Of a DNA stretch of 64,000 nt, positions 15,287-24,226 are shown piece after piece (within the stretch, counting starts at the first letter, position 1; the number at the start of each line of letters is the position of its first letter). The stretch covers positions 1-64,000 of the forward strand of contig JBIMKP010000007.1 in the NCBI GenBank assembly GCA_051861545.1, read 5' to 3'. Position numbers and translations under genes: made by a program. The DNA is from CAISCU01 sp051861545. GTDB taxonomy: Bacteria; Bacteroidota; Bacteroidia; UKL13-3. The notes beneath the pieces were generated by a model that saw nothing but the letters and a program-made list of their open reading frames with translations, ran no database searches and was not told where the DNA came from.

Positions 15287-17689
15287 ATGAATGAAGTAGT
15301 TTTTTTAAACGAACACCTCTTTTGGGGTAATTTAGGCCACAGCGCCGTTGTAATCTCTTTTGTTACATCTATTCTGGCAGCCATTTCTTACTTTTTTGCC
15401 GAGTCGAAACCTTTAGATAAAAGTTGGGAAACCTTAGCTAAATGGTCGTTTCACCTCCATAGTTTGGCTGTTTTAACCATTATTGGGACTTTATTTAATA
15501 TTATTTACCAGCATTATTTCGAATACCATTATGCATGGCAGCACAGTAGCCGCGATTTGCCTGTGCATTTCATGATTTCATGTTTCTGGGAAGGGCAGGA
15601 GGGAAGTTTCCTTCTTTGGATTTTCTGGCAAATGGTAATCGGACAGATTTTACTTAGAACCGCTAAAACCTGGTTAAATCCTACAATGGCGGTATTAATG
15701 CTCTCTCAAATTGCGCTTACTAGCATGTTACTTGGTGTAAAAATTCTAGGTTATAAATTGGGAAGTAGTCCTTTTGAATTGCTTAGAAACGTAATGCAAG
15801 ATGCTCCAATTTTTAAACAAGCCGATTATTTAAGCAAAGTAAAAGATGGTAATGGTTTAAATCCTTTGCTTCAAAATTATTGGATGGTAATACACCCACC
15901 AACTTTGTTCTTTGGTTTTGCTACTACTGTTGTTCCTTTTGCTTACGGAATTGCTTCATTGTGGCGTAAAGACCATTCAGGTTGGTTAAAACCTGCTTTA
16001 CCTTGGGCTTTAATAAGTGTAATGGTATTGGGTGCTGGAATTATTATGGGTGGTTTTTGGGCTTATGAAAGTTTAAGTTTTGGCGGTTATTGGGCTTGGG
16101 ATCCAGTTGAAAATGCTTCTCTAGTGCCTTGGTTGATTTTAATTGCGGGTGTGCATGTACTCATCATTCATAAAACAACAGGAAACTCATATATAGTCGC
16201 ACTAACATTAATTCTTGCTACATTTTTATTGGTTTTATATGCTACTTTTTTAACCCGTTCAGGCATTTTAGGCAATTCTTCAGTTCACTCATTTACCGAT
16301 TTAGGAATGAGTGGTCAGTTATTGGTATTCCTTTTGGTATTCGTGATTTTGTCTATCGGTTTGATGGTTTGGAGATGGAAATCATTACCTCGCTCGGCTA
16401 AAGATGAAGATATTTTTACTCGTGAGTTCTGGATGTTTATTGGTAGTTTGTTGCTAGTAATTTCAGCCTTTCAGGTTACATTAACAACTTCAATCCCAGT
16501 TTTTAATAAAGTGTTTTCTGCTAATTTAGCTCCACCTGCCGATGTAATTGGTCATTATAACAAATGGCAAATGCCATTAGCCGTTTTGGTTGCTATTTTA
16601 ACTGCTGTTGCACAATTGTTAAAATACAAAACCAATCAGAAAGTTGCCTTAAGAAAAATAGGTATTTATGCTGCTATATCTCTTGTTTTAAGTATTCTTT
16701 TATTCTTTGGTTTTCAGTTGAAGAATTGGGCTTATTTCTTGTTGTTATTTGCTGGAAATTATGCAGTTGTAGTCAATTCTATTTTATTGGCACCTTATTT
16801 CAGAGGCAAAATTAAACTAGCTGGTGCAAGTGTTGCTCATATTGGTTTTGGTGTTCTTTTATTAGGAGTTTTGGTTTCATCAGCTAATAAGAAAGTAATT
16901 TCTATTAATGAGACTGGACAAGCTTTAAACCCTGAATTCAGTAACAAAGAAAATGTAGAAAATATATTTCTTGAAAGAGGAAAAGCCAATAAAATGGGTG
17001 ATTATATTATCACCTATAAAAAAGATTCACAACATTGGGTAAATACTTACTACCAAGTAAATTACCAAAAATTGAACTCAAAAGATGAGGTTGATTATGA
17101 GTTCGATTTATATCCAAATGGACAAATTAATCCTAAATTCGGTTTGGTTGCTAATCCAGATACCAAACATTATTTAAGTCATGATGTATTTACCTACGTA
17201 AGTTCGGTTCCATCACAAAAAGCCGACCCTAAATTTGTGAATACAAAAACACATTCAGTAAAACCAGGAGATACTATTTATACCAATAATGCTTGGATTG
17301 TTTTAGTAGGAGTAAATACCAATGCTGATGCTGAAAATTTAGATGTTAAAAATTTACAAGTATTGTTAGGAGCTGAATTAAAGGTTCATACATTAGATAA
17401 AGTCTACGATGCCATGCCAATGTATGGTGTACAAAATAATCAGGCTATTAGTTATGATGCTTTGGTTGATGAAGCTAAATTAAAATTTAGTTTCAAAGGA
17501 GTAGATCCTGCAAAAGGAAGTATTACTATTGAAACTTCAGAAAAAGACCAAAGTGGTGAATTTATAATTATGAAAGCTATTGTATTTCCTTGGATTAATT
17601 TGGTTTGGGCAGGAACCATTATTATGATTATTGGCTTTTTTATAGCTATCATAAGAAGAATTCAAGAATATAGAAGAGTTGTTGCATAA
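15287..17689 (+). CDS. ccmF: Cytochrome c haem lyase CcmF (CcsA/CcmF family)
   Basis: This 800-residue membrane protein has about 13-15 hydrophobic segments. It carries the haem-handling WWD domain GGYWAWDPVENASLVPW, the upstream WEGQEGSFLLWIFW block and MVIHPPTLFFGF, all typical of CcmF. A large soluble periplasmic region follows (about 535-770), then a final transmembrane helix (about 775-795). CcmF joins haem to CxxCH cysteines of apocytochromes. It is separated from ccmCDE by about 1.1 kb holding an antitoxin-like gene and repeat E2, and has its own -7 box. Likely clients in the window are the TsdA-like and heptahaem cytochromes. Confidence 0.9.
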   Translation: MNEVVFLNEHLFWGNLGHSAVVISFVTSILAAISYFFAESKPLDKSWETLAKWSFHLHSLAVLTIIGTLFNIIYQHYFEYHYAWQHSSRDLPVHFMISCFWEGQEGSFLLWIFWQMVIGQILLRTAKTWLNPTMAVLMLSQIALTSMLLGVKILGYKLGSSPFELLRNVMQDAPIFKQADYLSKVKDGNGLNPLLQNYWMVIHPPTLFFGFATTVVPFAYGIASLWRKDHSGWLKPALPWALISVMVLGAGIIMGGFWAYESLSFGGYWAWDPVENASLVPWLILIAGVHVLIIHKTTGNSYIVALTLILATFLLVLYATFLTRSGILGNSSVHSFTDLGMSGQLLVFLLVFVILSIGLMVWRWKSLPRSAKDEDIFTREFWMFIGSLLLVISAFQVTLTTSIPVFNKVFSANLAPPADVIGHYNKWQMPLAVLVAILTAVAQLLKYKTNQKVALRKIGIYAAISLVLSILLFFGFQLKNWAYFLLLFAGNYAVVVNSILLAPYFRGKIKLAGASVAHIGFGVLLLGVLVSSANKKVISINETGQALNPEFSNKENVENIFLERGKANKMGDYIITYKKDSQHWVNTYYQVNYQKLNSKDEVDYEFDLYPNGQINPKFGLVANPDTKHYLSHDVFTYVSSVPSQKADPKFVNTKTHSVKPGDTIYTNNAWIVLVGVNTNADAENLDVKNLQVLLGAELKVHTLDKVYDAMPMYGVQNNQAISYDALVDEAKLKFSFKGVDPAKGSITIETSEKDQSGEFIIMKAIVFPWINLVWAGTIIMIIGFFIAIIRRIQEYRRVVA

Positions 17690-17773
17690 TTTAAAGCAAA
17701 GGGAAGAAATAGTGGCGAATTTCAGGCATTTGGTTATTTTCGCCCTTTAATTAGAAAATTTTTAGAGATTATT

Positions 17774-18334
17774 ATGGCTAATACAGGAGATTTATTTAGA
17801 GGCTGTTTCATTAAACATAACAATGAATTGTGCCAAGTAATGGAATACCAACACCGTACACCAGGCAATTTACGTGCGTTTTATCAAGTTGTTCTTAAAA
17901 ACGTAAAAACTGGAAAACAAATGGAGCACCGTTACCGTGCAGGTGAAAGTGTTGAAATGGTGCGTGTTGAATTCAAAGAAATGCAATATTTGTATAAAGA
18001 CGGAAATGCCTTGGTTTTAATGGACCCAGAATCTTATGACCAGATTTATGTTGAAGAAAGTATTTTTGGACCTGCCGCTCAATTCTTAAAAGAAGAAATG
18101 ATTGTGAAGGTATCTTTTGAAGGTGATATTTGTATTGGTGGTGAAGCTCCAACTTTTGTTATTTTAGAAGTAACTTACACAGAACCAGGTCTTAAAGGTG
18201 ATACTGCAACCAACACATTAAAGCCGGCTACTTTAGATAACGGTGCAGAAGTAAGAGTTCCACTTTTCTGTAATGTTGGTGATAAAGTGAAAGTTGATAC
18301 CAGAACTGGAGAATACGTAGAAAGAGTTAAGTAA
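17774..18334 (+). CDS. efp: Translation elongation factor P
   Basis: This 186-residue protein has the three-domain EF-P layout: an N-terminal KOW-like domain, a central OB domain (about 65-125) and a C-terminal OB domain ending GDKVKVDTRTGEYVERVK. EF-P relieves ribosome stalling at proline runs. The tip loop reads HRTPGNLRAF, so Asn32 stands at the position of the lysine (KPGKG) or arginine that is modified in other bacteria, and R34 follows two residues later. I have seen this tip type in some Bacteroidota. The gene is monocistronic and is followed by a clear terminator. Confidence 0.95.
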   Translation: MANTGDLFRGCFIKHNNELCQVMEYQHRTPGNLRAFYQVVLKNVKTGKQMEHRYRAGESVEMVRVEFKEMQYLYKDGNALVLMDPESYDQIYVEESIFGPAAQFLKEEMIVKVSFEGDICIGGEAPTFVILEVTYTEPGLKGDTATNTLKPATLDNGAEVRVPLFCNVGDKVKVDTRTGEYVERVK

Positions 18335-18358
18335 TTATTAGTTTAATGTTAAATATCA

Positions 18359-18394
18359 AAACCTCAGGTGTTAAAATCACCTGAGGTTTTTTTT
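18359..18394 (+). terminator. Intrinsic terminator after efp
   Basis: ACCTCAGGTG and CACCTGAGGT form a 10-bp stem around a 7-base loop (TTAAAAT), extended by A-T pairs and followed by an 8-base T-run. It separates efp from the START-like gene. Confidence 0.9.
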
Positions 18395-18422
18395 ATGTGT
18401 TTAGTTGATTTATATTTACGTA

Positions 18423-19073
18423 ATGAAAGGAGTTTTTGTCTTATTTCTGGCACTTATTACATCTGTTGAAGTTTCTCAACCAAATTGGGAATTAAAGAAA
18501 AAGGGTCCCGGGATTTTCATTTATACTGCTAATACTGAGTCATCTGCAATTAAAGATATCAAAGCAACTTTAGATTTAAAAGGTAGTTTATCCTCAGTAG
18601 TCTCGGTTGTAACCGATTTAAAATCCTATCCTAATTGGATTTATAATTGCTCAGAAGGCAGAGTGCTAAGTATGGTTGGCGATTCTGAACTCTATTTCTA
18701 CCAAAGAATAGAAGCGCCTTGGCCAGTATCTGATAGAGATTTGTGTTCACGTTATAAAATTCGTCAAAATCCGGAAACCTTAGAGTTGACAGTTGTATCA
18801 CAGGCAGTTCCAAATTTGTTGCCAGAGATAGAAGGGGTTGTTCGTGTTCAAAGATCGAAAACCCAATGGAGAATTAAACCAATTGGAAATGATATCTTAA
18901 AAGGTGAATATTATTTAAGTGTAGATCCCGGTGGAGATGTACCTGCTTGGCTCATTAATCTATTTATTACGGAAGGTCCGTATGAAAGTCTTTTGAAGTT
19001 AAAAACCATGATTAATGATGCTCCATATAAAGAAGCAAAGTACTCTTGGTTAAAAGAGTTTAAGGGAAAATAG
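18423..19073 (+). CDS. START-domain (SRPBCC) lipid-binding-like exported protein
   Basis: This 216-residue protein has a short signal-like N-terminus (MKGVFVLFLALITSVEVS) and a START-like domain. The block VTDLKSYPNWIYNCSEGRVL, then FYQRIEAPWPVSDRDL, is the START signature around the ligand cavity. The closing WLINLFITEGPYESLLKLKTMI forms the C-terminal lid helix. Ligand (lipid or other hydrophobic molecule) is unknown. I chose the ATG at 18423 over an in-frame TTG at 18405, because the signal peptide begins at that ATG. Confidence 0.75.
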   Translation: MKGVFVLFLALITSVEVSQPNWELKKKGPGIFIYTANTESSAIKDIKATLDLKGSLSSVVSVVTDLKSYPNWIYNCSEGRVLSMVGDSELYFYQRIEAPWPVSDRDLCSRYKIRQNPETLELTVVSQAVPNLLPEIEGVVRVQRSKTQWRIKPIGNDILKGEYYLSVDPGGDVPAWLINLFITEGPYESLLKLKTMINDAPYKEAKYSWLKEFKGK

Positions 19074-19194
19074 GTTTGTGAACGATTATTTTAATTGCTT
19101 TGAAATAATTCTTCAAATCAGAAGCTAATCTTGCTATTGAGTGTCACGAAATTGTCATTCACATAAATCTTTTCATTTTTTTTAATATTCCTGT

Positions 19195-19311
19195 TTGAAA
19201 TTAAAAACAATAAATTATCTTGCGAGTCGATTGCCCATCTAGGGGTAGAAGAGGGCAGTCTGTTTCATAGGCTAAAGGGAGTTCCGCAAGGAGCTCCCTT
19301 ACTTTTTTTAT
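19195..19311 (+). ncRNA. Candidate small RNA with own promoter and terminator
   Basis: The gap 19074-19322 holds a full transcription unit without an ORF. TTG at 19195-19197, an 18-base spacer and TATCTTGC at 19216-19223 resemble a Bacteroidota promoter. The predicted RNA (about 19229-19311) has a first hairpin ATTGCCC/GGGCAGT (19230-19236 with 19253-19259) and a strong terminator. I do not recognise it as 6S, SRP, tmRNA or RNase P RNA. It could instead be only a terminator region for the upstream gene. Confidence 0.4.
19275..19311 (+). terminator. Intrinsic terminator, GCAA tetraloop
   Basis: AAGGGAGTTCC and GGAGCTCCCTT pair (one G-T wobble) around a GCAA tetraloop, followed by a run of T on the + strand. 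It terminates either the candidate small RNA or read-through from the START-like gene; it does not suit rarA, which lies on the other strand. Confidence 0.8.
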
Positions 19312-19322
19312 AGGCCTTGATT

Positions 19323-20594
19323 TTAATAATTGTATTTGTCTTTCCAACGGGCTTTTAAGAAATTCCTTTGTTCAATTTCTCTAGGATTATTGCCTGGTTC
19401 ATACAATTTTGTTCCTTTTATTTCATCAGGCATAAATTCTAAATTCACAAAATTGTTTTCATATGCATGAGCGTATGCATAATCTTTTCCATAGTTCAAT
19501 TCCTTCATTAATTTGGTAGGTGCATTTCTTAAGTGTAAAGGAACTCGTAATTGTCCTGTTTTTTTTACCAATGCCAATGCCTCATCAATAGCCACATAAC
19601 TCGAATTGTTTTTTACAGATGTTGCCAAATAAACGGCGCATTGCGAAAGAATTATTCTTCCTTCTGGAACTCCAATTACCCTAATGGCTTGAAAGGTTGT
19701 ATTGGCCATTAATAATGCATTTGGATTGGCGTTTCCAATGTCTTCAGAAGCCAAAACCAACATTCTTCTAGCTATAAATTCATAATTTTCGCCTCCTTCC
19801 AATAACCTGGCTAAGTAATAAACAGCTGCATTTGGGTCGCTGCCTCTAATTGATTTTATAAATGCTGAAATGATATTATAATGCTCCTCACCACTTTTAT
19901 CATACGACATGGTTTTGTGTTGAAGCGTTTTTTCAACCAATGAATTTGTAATTACAATTTGTTCGTCGTTTTTAAACTGATAACAAATCAATTCCAATAG
20001 ATTCAATAATTTTCGAGCATCTCCTTCACTAAACCTAAATAGTGCCGATGTTTCCTTTAATTCAGGATTTTTTGTTTTTAACCACTCATCTTTTTCAAAA
20101 GCTGAATTGACAATTCTTTGCAATGCATCTTTATCTAATTCATTTAATATATAAACTTGCGCTCTGCTTAATAATGCGTTGTTTACTTCAAAACTTGGAT
20201 TTTCTGTTGTAGCTCCAATTAAAACAATGGTTCCATTTTCTACTGCTCCTAATAAAGCATCTTGCTGACTTTTATTAAAACGATGGATTTCATCAAGAAA
20301 CAAAAGCACTTTCCCTAGTTTTTTAGCTTCCTCAATTACTTTTCGAACTTCTGCAACTCCGGCTTGAATAGCACTGAGATAATAAAAATGCAATCCCAAA
20401 TGCTGACCTATAATTTTGGCCAAAGTTGTTTTACCAACGCCGGGTGGTCCCCAAAATATCATGGAAGGAATATTCTTATTTGCGATTGCTTTTCTTATAA
20501 TTCCCTCATTTCCTGTTAAATGCTCCTGTCCAATTAAATCGTCGAGGGTTTGAGGCCTAACTCTTTCTGCAAGTGGCTTATTAGAATCGTTCAT
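19323..20594 (-). CDS. rarA: Replication-associated recombination protein A (AAA+ ATPase, RarA/MgsA)
   Basis: This 423-residue cytoplasmic ATPase is related to clamp-loader subunits and acts at stalled replication forks. It shows LAERVRPQTLDDLIGQEHL at the N-terminus, the Walker A GPPGVGKTTLAK, Walker B LFLDEIHRF, a sensor-1 region GATTENPSFEVN, and the C-terminal tetramerisation region (GSDPNAAVYYLARLLEGGE; RNAPTKLMKELNYGKDY). The ATG at 20594 (MNDSNKPLAERV) gives the usual family start; an upstream in-frame start at 20648 would cross into the divergent rlpA gene. Intergenic space with rlpA is 26 bases. Confidence 0.93.
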   Translation of the reverse strand: MNDSNKPLAERVRPQTLDDLIGQEHLTGNEGIIRKAIANKNIPSMIFWGPPGVGKTTLAKIIGQHLGLHFYYLSAIQAGVAEVRKVIEEAKKLGKVLLFLDEIHRFNKSQQDALLGAVENGTIVLIGATTENPSFEVNNALLSRAQVYILNELDKDALQRIVNSAFEKDEWLKTKNPELKETSALFRFSEGDARKLLNLLELICYQFKNDEQIVITNSLVEKTLQHKTMSYDKSGEEHYNIISAFIKSIRGSDPNAAVYYLARLLEGGENYEFIARRMLVLASEDIGNANPNALLMANTTFQAIRVIGVPEGRIILSQCAVYLATSVKNNSSYVAIDEALALVKKTGQLRVPLHLRNAPTKLMKELNYGKDYAYAHAYENNFVNLEFMPDEIKGTKLYEPGNNPREIEQRNFLKARWKDKYNY

Positions 20595-20606
20595 GTAATT
20601 TTCCTT

Positions 20607-20614
20607 TATATTTG
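20607..20614 (+). promoter_or_regulatory. -7 box for rlpA
   Basis: TATATTTG is a perfect TAnnTTTG box ending 6 bases before the ATG at 20621. It overlaps the alternative TTG start at 20612, which argues against that start and suggests a leaderless or very short-leader transcript. Confidence 0.6.
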
Positions 20615-20620
20615 TTTGAT

Positions 20621-21103
20621 ATGGCCAAAGCTTATCACAAATATGCACTTTTGTTTTTGCTTCATTTTGTACTTATATCAAAGCTCAAAAGTCAAGAATT
20701 ACCTGATAGTATAAGATTTGCTATTATAGCCGAAAATTACTGGCAGGATACAATTTCGAATGAGCTTTCTGATAGTAATATTGTTGTTAAAAAAGGCTAT
20801 TCAAAAATTGGAAGAGCTAGTAATTATGCCAATAAATTCCAAGGTAGAAAAACAGCTAGTGGCGAAAGGTATTCACATAAAAAATACACAGCTGCTCATC
20901 GTAAGTTAAAATTTGGAACCAAAGTAAAAGTCACCAACCTTAAAACAGGAGTTTGGGTTATTGTTAGAATTAACGATCGTGGACCTTATTCCAAAAAGTT
21001 CATGATAGATTTATCGTTAATTGCAGCTAAGAAATTAAATCTTCATAAAACAGATGCCAAAGTAAAAATGGAGGTTTTAGAAGAAGCTCCCAATAAAAAG
21101 TAA
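20621..21103 (+). CDS. RlpA-like septal/peptidoglycan-associated protein (double-psi beta-barrel)
   Basis: This 160-residue exported protein has a signal peptide (about 8-25) and an RlpA-type double-psi beta-barrel: GRASNYANKFQGRKTASGE, TAAHRKLKFGTKVKVTNL, VIVRINDRGPYSKKFMIDLS. RlpA proteins bind or cleave denuded glycan strands at the cell wall; the conserved Glu, His and Asp residues of active members lie in the GE, AAH and NDRGP blocks and are present. There is no SPOR domain, as is usual in Bacteroidota. The ATG at 20621 is chosen because an upstream TTG (20612) lies inside the promoter box. Confidence 0.85.
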   Translation: MAKAYHKYALLFLLHFVLISKLKSQELPDSIRFAIIAENYWQDTISNELSDSNIVVKKGYSKIGRASNYANKFQGRKTASGERYSHKKYTAAHRKLKFGTKVKVTNLKTGVWVIVRINDRGPYSKKFMIDLSLIAAKKLNLHKTDAKVKMEVLEEAPNKK

Positions 21104-21122
21104 GGCTAATTTTTATTGGAAA

Positions 21123-22124
21123 TTACTTTTTCAATCTCCAGATATTTCCATTTTTTGTTTGAAAAACCTGCAATTTCCCTTCTTTACTTAATTGATTCAG
21201 AATCTCCAATCCCTTATTTGTATTGACTTCACTCAATTCACAAAACTCTTTTAATGTTAAAGATGAAAACATGGTGAATAATGATTTCCAATCTTTGTTA
21301 TACTTCTGTTTGATTGCATTTGGATTCAAGCTAATTATGATATTTTCAAATGCTGTATAAGGTTTAAATCCATTTATGTACTGGAAGTTTTTAGTTTGAT
21401 TTGAAATTATCAATGTTGGAAAGCCGCGAACGCCTGTCTCAGCAGTAATTTTAAGGTCGTTTTGAAACAACTCATTTGCTATGTTTTCTGAATCTTTTTT
21501 TAGTTTGATTGCATCCAATCCAACTTCTTTTGCTGCTGAACTCAAATAAGTCCAATTACAAATATTTTTCTTTTCTAGAAATACCATTTCTCTAATTCTT
21601 CTTAGAAATAACAATGCCTTCTCTTCATCTTGTAGTTGAGCAGCTTTAAATGCAATTGAAGGAGGATAAGACGATGGAAGTGGATCTTCTAACCAAATAT
21701 CACCATCAATTGGCATTTGGTAATATTGGCTAACTTCATCCCAATGGTGTGATACATCAGAAGGTTTACTAATGCCACCACTATTGTATGACCAGTCTTT
21801 TAGTAAACCACCCATTCTGTATTCAATAGAAAAATAGTCTCCATATTCTAATTTCAGTTTTCTTAACTGTGCTTCAATTCCCCAACAAGATGAACAAATT
21901 GGGTCGGTGAAATAAAAAATATGAATTGATTTATTGCTTTGTTTTGGTACGATATCAATTTGTTGTATTGTTGAATCTGCAATTTCACAGGTTCCTGAAT
22001 CGGTATTGCATAAAAGTGGATTATTGCTTTTTTCTTGATGTTGCATGTTTTTGGTTTGTGCATCACATGCAGTTGTTGTAAGTAAAATTAAGAAACTACA
22101 AATTAGTGTGATGCGTATTTTCAT
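21123..22124 (-). CDS. DsbA-family (YjbH/SpxH-like) thioredoxin-fold lipoprotein
   Basis: This 333-residue protein has a lipoprotein-type signal (LLTTTAC, C20) and a DsbA-like domain from about 66 to 265. The redox motif is C77-S-S-C80 in FTDPICSSCWGIEAQL, and the cis-proline loop is GVRGFPTLI. The C-terminal 45 residues (LTLKEFCELSEVNTNKGLE) look like a small winged-helix. Members move disulfides or act as adaptors; the lipobox suggests a periplasmic thiol-redox role. The ATG at 22124 gives a proper signal peptide; the longer in-frame start at 22175 does not. A divergent HxlR regulator lies 80 bases away. Confidence 0.75.
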   Translation of the reverse strand: MKIRITLICSFLILLTTTACDAQTKNMQHQEKSNNPLLCNTDSGTCEIADSTIQQIDIVPKQSNKSIHIFYFTDPICSSCWGIEAQLRKLKLEYGDYFSIEYRMGGLLKDWSYNSGGISKPSDVSHHWDEVSQYYQMPIDGDIWLEDPLPSSYPPSIAFKAAQLQDEEKALLFLRRIREMVFLEKKNICNWTYLSSAAKEVGLDAIKLKKDSENIANELFQNDLKITAETGVRGFPTLIISNQTKNFQYINGFKPYTAFENIIISLNPNAIKQKYNKDWKSLFTMFSSLTLKEFCELSEVNTNKGLEILNQLSKEGKLQVFQTKNGNIWRLKK

Positions 22125-22204
22125 TTTATATTTGGATTCGAAAACAAACATCCGATTAATTATACTACCAATCAATTAGTCAGAAAAACCTGACCTCAAA
22201 AAAA

Positions 22205-22498
22205 ATGGAAACAGAAAGTACTTGTCCGGCAGAAACCTTACTTAAGCTATTATCAGGCAAATGGAAGCCTCAGATTTTTAAACTAGCACTAGAAGGTCCT
22301 TTGAGGTTTAATTCATTATTAAGACAATTAGAAGGTTCTAATAAACAATCAATTGCTGTAGCCTTAAAAGAGTTGGAGGAACAAGGTTTACTTGATAAAA
22401 CTATCATCAAATTAAAGCCACTTCATATTGAATATAATTTATCAGAAAAAGGAAAAACCATGATTCCGGTTTTCATGCAGCTTGAAAATCTTGCTTAA
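22205..22498 (+). CDS. HxlR-family transcriptional regulator
   Basis: This 97-residue winged-helix regulator has the HxlR layout: CPAETLLKLLSGKWKPQIFKLAL, then GPLRFNSLLRQLEGSNKQSIAVALKELEEQGLL and the wing YNLSEKGKTMIPV. C7 near the N-terminus is the conserved thiol used for redox or electrophile sensing in several HxlR proteins (HypR, YodB type). It is divergent from the DsbA-like gene, which it probably controls. Its stop overlaps the convergent arsC stop by 4 bases. Confidence 0.88.
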   Translation: METESTCPAETLLKLLSGKWKPQIFKLALEGPLRFNSLLRQLEGSNKQSIAVALKELEEQGLLDKTIIKLKPLHIEYNLSEKGKTMIPVFMQLENLA

Positions 22499-23106
22499 TT
22501 TTTAATTTGAGAAAAACACCAGCACATTTCTTGAGCAATTTCTAAACTTCTTTCAGCGTATTTACTCGATTGTAATTCGGTATTGTCGAATATTTTTGGG
22601 TCGTCATATTTTATTGGAAAACGAGCTTCCGCGCCAAATACCAAAGGACAAGCTTCGTCTGCACTGTTACATGTCATGATAGCTCCAAATTGTGTTTTAG
22701 GATTGAAATTATGATTGTAGGTTTTCGAAAAACAAACGACAGGCATTTCATTCTCCGCAAATTTTACAGCATATACCGGATTTGTTGTTTCACTCAATTT
22801 AAGTATTTCAAATCCTTGACTTATTAATGTTTCTGCTACTTTAGGAAACATAGCTGTTGCTTCAGTTCCCCCTGAATAACAGAAAACATTTTTTATACCA
22901 AAATGATGCGCCATTGTTTGAGCCCAAATTTGAGATAAATGACTTCTTCTTGAATTATGCGTACAGATAAAATTCAAACGAATATTATCACCATTGTCTT
23001 TTTTTGTTTGAATGTATTGAATCAAACCACCTAAAATTTCTTTTCTTTCAGCTGATATATTTTCAGCATTAAAACCAGTAATGATTTCTGAAATAGCTTT
23101 AAACAT
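22495..23106 (-). CDS. arsC: Arsenate reductase, low-molecular-weight phosphatase type
   Basis: This 203-residue enzyme of the LMW protein tyrosine phosphatase fold reduces arsenate to arsenite. The P-loop CTHNSRRS (C-x5-R-S) is visible at about 49-56, and the later CNSADEACP block contains the extra cysteines that would pass electrons in the thioredoxin-linked mechanism. The N-terminal ~40 residues form a helical extension seen in Bacteroidota homologues. It overlaps the acr3 stop by 8 bases in the same operon. Confidence 0.87.
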   Translation of the reverse strand: MFKAISEIITGFNAENISAERKEILGGLIQYIQTKKDNGDNIRLNFICTHNSRRSHLSQIWAQTMAHHFGIKNVFCYSGGTEATAMFPKVAETLISQGFEILKLSETTNPVYAVKFAENEMPVVCFSKTYNHNFNPKTQFGAIMTCNSADEACPLVFGAEARFPIKYDDPKIFDNTELQSSKYAERSLEIAQEMCWCFSQIKN

Positions 23107-24136
23107 GATTGTAATATTTTTTCTTTAAAAATAAACTTGCTTTCACCAATAGAATTAAGACAGGAACTTCAACTAAAGGACCAATTACCCCGACAAAGGC
23201 CTGAGCTGAATGAATACCAAAAATTGCTATGGAAACAGCAATTGCCAATTCAAAATTATTTCCTGTTGCTGTAAATGAAATAGAAGCATTTTTATCATAA
23301 GGAACATTCATTGATTTATTGATAAAAAAGCTCACAAAAAACATCAAAATAAAATAAACTACCAATGGCACAGCTACCTTTAAAACATCTAGAGGAAGTT
23401 CTAAAATCTTATCACCTTTTAGACTAAACATCAACACAATTGTAAATAGTAAGGAATACAAGGTGATTGGTGAAATGGCAGGAACAAATTTGCGATTATA
23501 CCAATCTGGTCCTTTGGCTTTTATTAAAATATTTCTACTTAAATATCCTGCTAAAAATGGAATGCCTAAATATATTCCAACACTTTGAGCAACCTCTATC
23601 ATGGGCACTGAAACATTAAAATCTCCTAGCCCAAGTTTTTGGGGTAAAACATTAATAAATAACCAGGCATAAAAACTATAGGTGATTACTTGAAAAATGC
23701 TATTTAAGGCGACCAATAAAGCACCATATTCTCTGTTTCCACCCGCTAAATCATTCCAAACAATAACCATTGCAATACAACGAGCCAATCCAATTAAAAT
23801 CAATCCAACCATATAATCAGGTTGGTCTCTTAAAAAAAGTATAGCTAATACAAACATTAAAATCGGACCAATTATCCAGTTGAGAAACAATGAAAGACTC
23901 ATTACTTTGGTGTCTTGAAAAGCTTTTGGTAGTAATGAATAATCAACCTTAGCCAAAGGAGGGTACATCATTAAAATTAAGCCTATTGCTAGAGGAATAT
24001 TGGTTGTGCCAATCGATAATTCATCAAAAATGGTTTTTATTCCAGGGAAAAGGAATCCAATTGAGACTCCAACAATCATTGCTAGAAAAATCCAAAGAGT
24101 TAAAAAGCGGTCAAGGAATTTTAGTTTAACTGCCAT
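23099..24136 (-). CDS. acr3: Arsenite efflux permease Acr3
   Basis: This 345-residue membrane protein has about ten transmembrane segments and belongs to the bile acid/arsenite permease family, Acr3 branch. Typical blocks are PLAIGLILMMYPPLAKVDY, GLARCIAMVIVWNDLAGGNREYGA (split between two lines here: the conserved ARCIAMV cysteine and the loop NDLAGG) and FTATGNNFELAIAVSIAIFG. It exports arsenite or antimonite across the inner membrane. It lies between arsR and arsC, with two ArsR-type palindromes immediately upstream. Confidence 0.92.
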   Translation of the reverse strand: MAVKLKFLDRFLTLWIFLAMIVGVSIGFLFPGIKTIFDELSIGTTNIPLAIGLILMMYPPLAKVDYSLLPKAFQDTKVMSLSLFLNWIIGPILMFVLAILFLRDQPDYMVGLILIGLARCIAMVIVWNDLAGGNREYGALLVALNSIFQVITYSFYAWLFINVLPQKLGLGDFNVSVPMIEVAQSVGIYLGIPFLAGYLSRNILIKAKGPDWYNRKFVPAISPITLYSLLFTIVLMFSLKGDKILELPLDVLKVAVPLVVYFILMFFVSFFINKSMNVPYDKNASISFTATGNNFELAIAVSIAIFGIHSAQAFVGVIGPLVEVPVLILLVKASLFLKKKYYNHV

Positions 24137-24170
24137 ACCAGTTTGTTTTGTGATAAAAATTTAGAAATCG

Positions 24171-24186
24171 TTCGCAATTATACGAA
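24171..24186. promoter_or_regulatory. ArsR operator 1 (upstream of acr3)
   Basis: TTCGCAATTATACGAA is an imperfect palindrome (TTCG-N8-CGAA). It is one of three sites with the same half-sites and spacing around arsR, and lies 34 bases before the acr3 start. Confidence 0.75.
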
Positions 24187-24198
24187 CAATTTTTATTA

Positions 24199-24214
24199 TT
24201 CGTAATCTTACGAA
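24199..24214. promoter_or_regulatory. ArsR operator 2 (between arsR and acr3)
   Basis: TTCGTAATCTTACGAA is a nearly perfect palindrome (TTCGTAA-TC-TTACGAA). It is 12 bases from the arsR stop and 28 bases centre-to-centre from operator 1, so an internal, separately controlled acr3 promoter is likely. Confidence 0.78.
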
Positions 24215-24226
24215 TTGATTTAGTAA

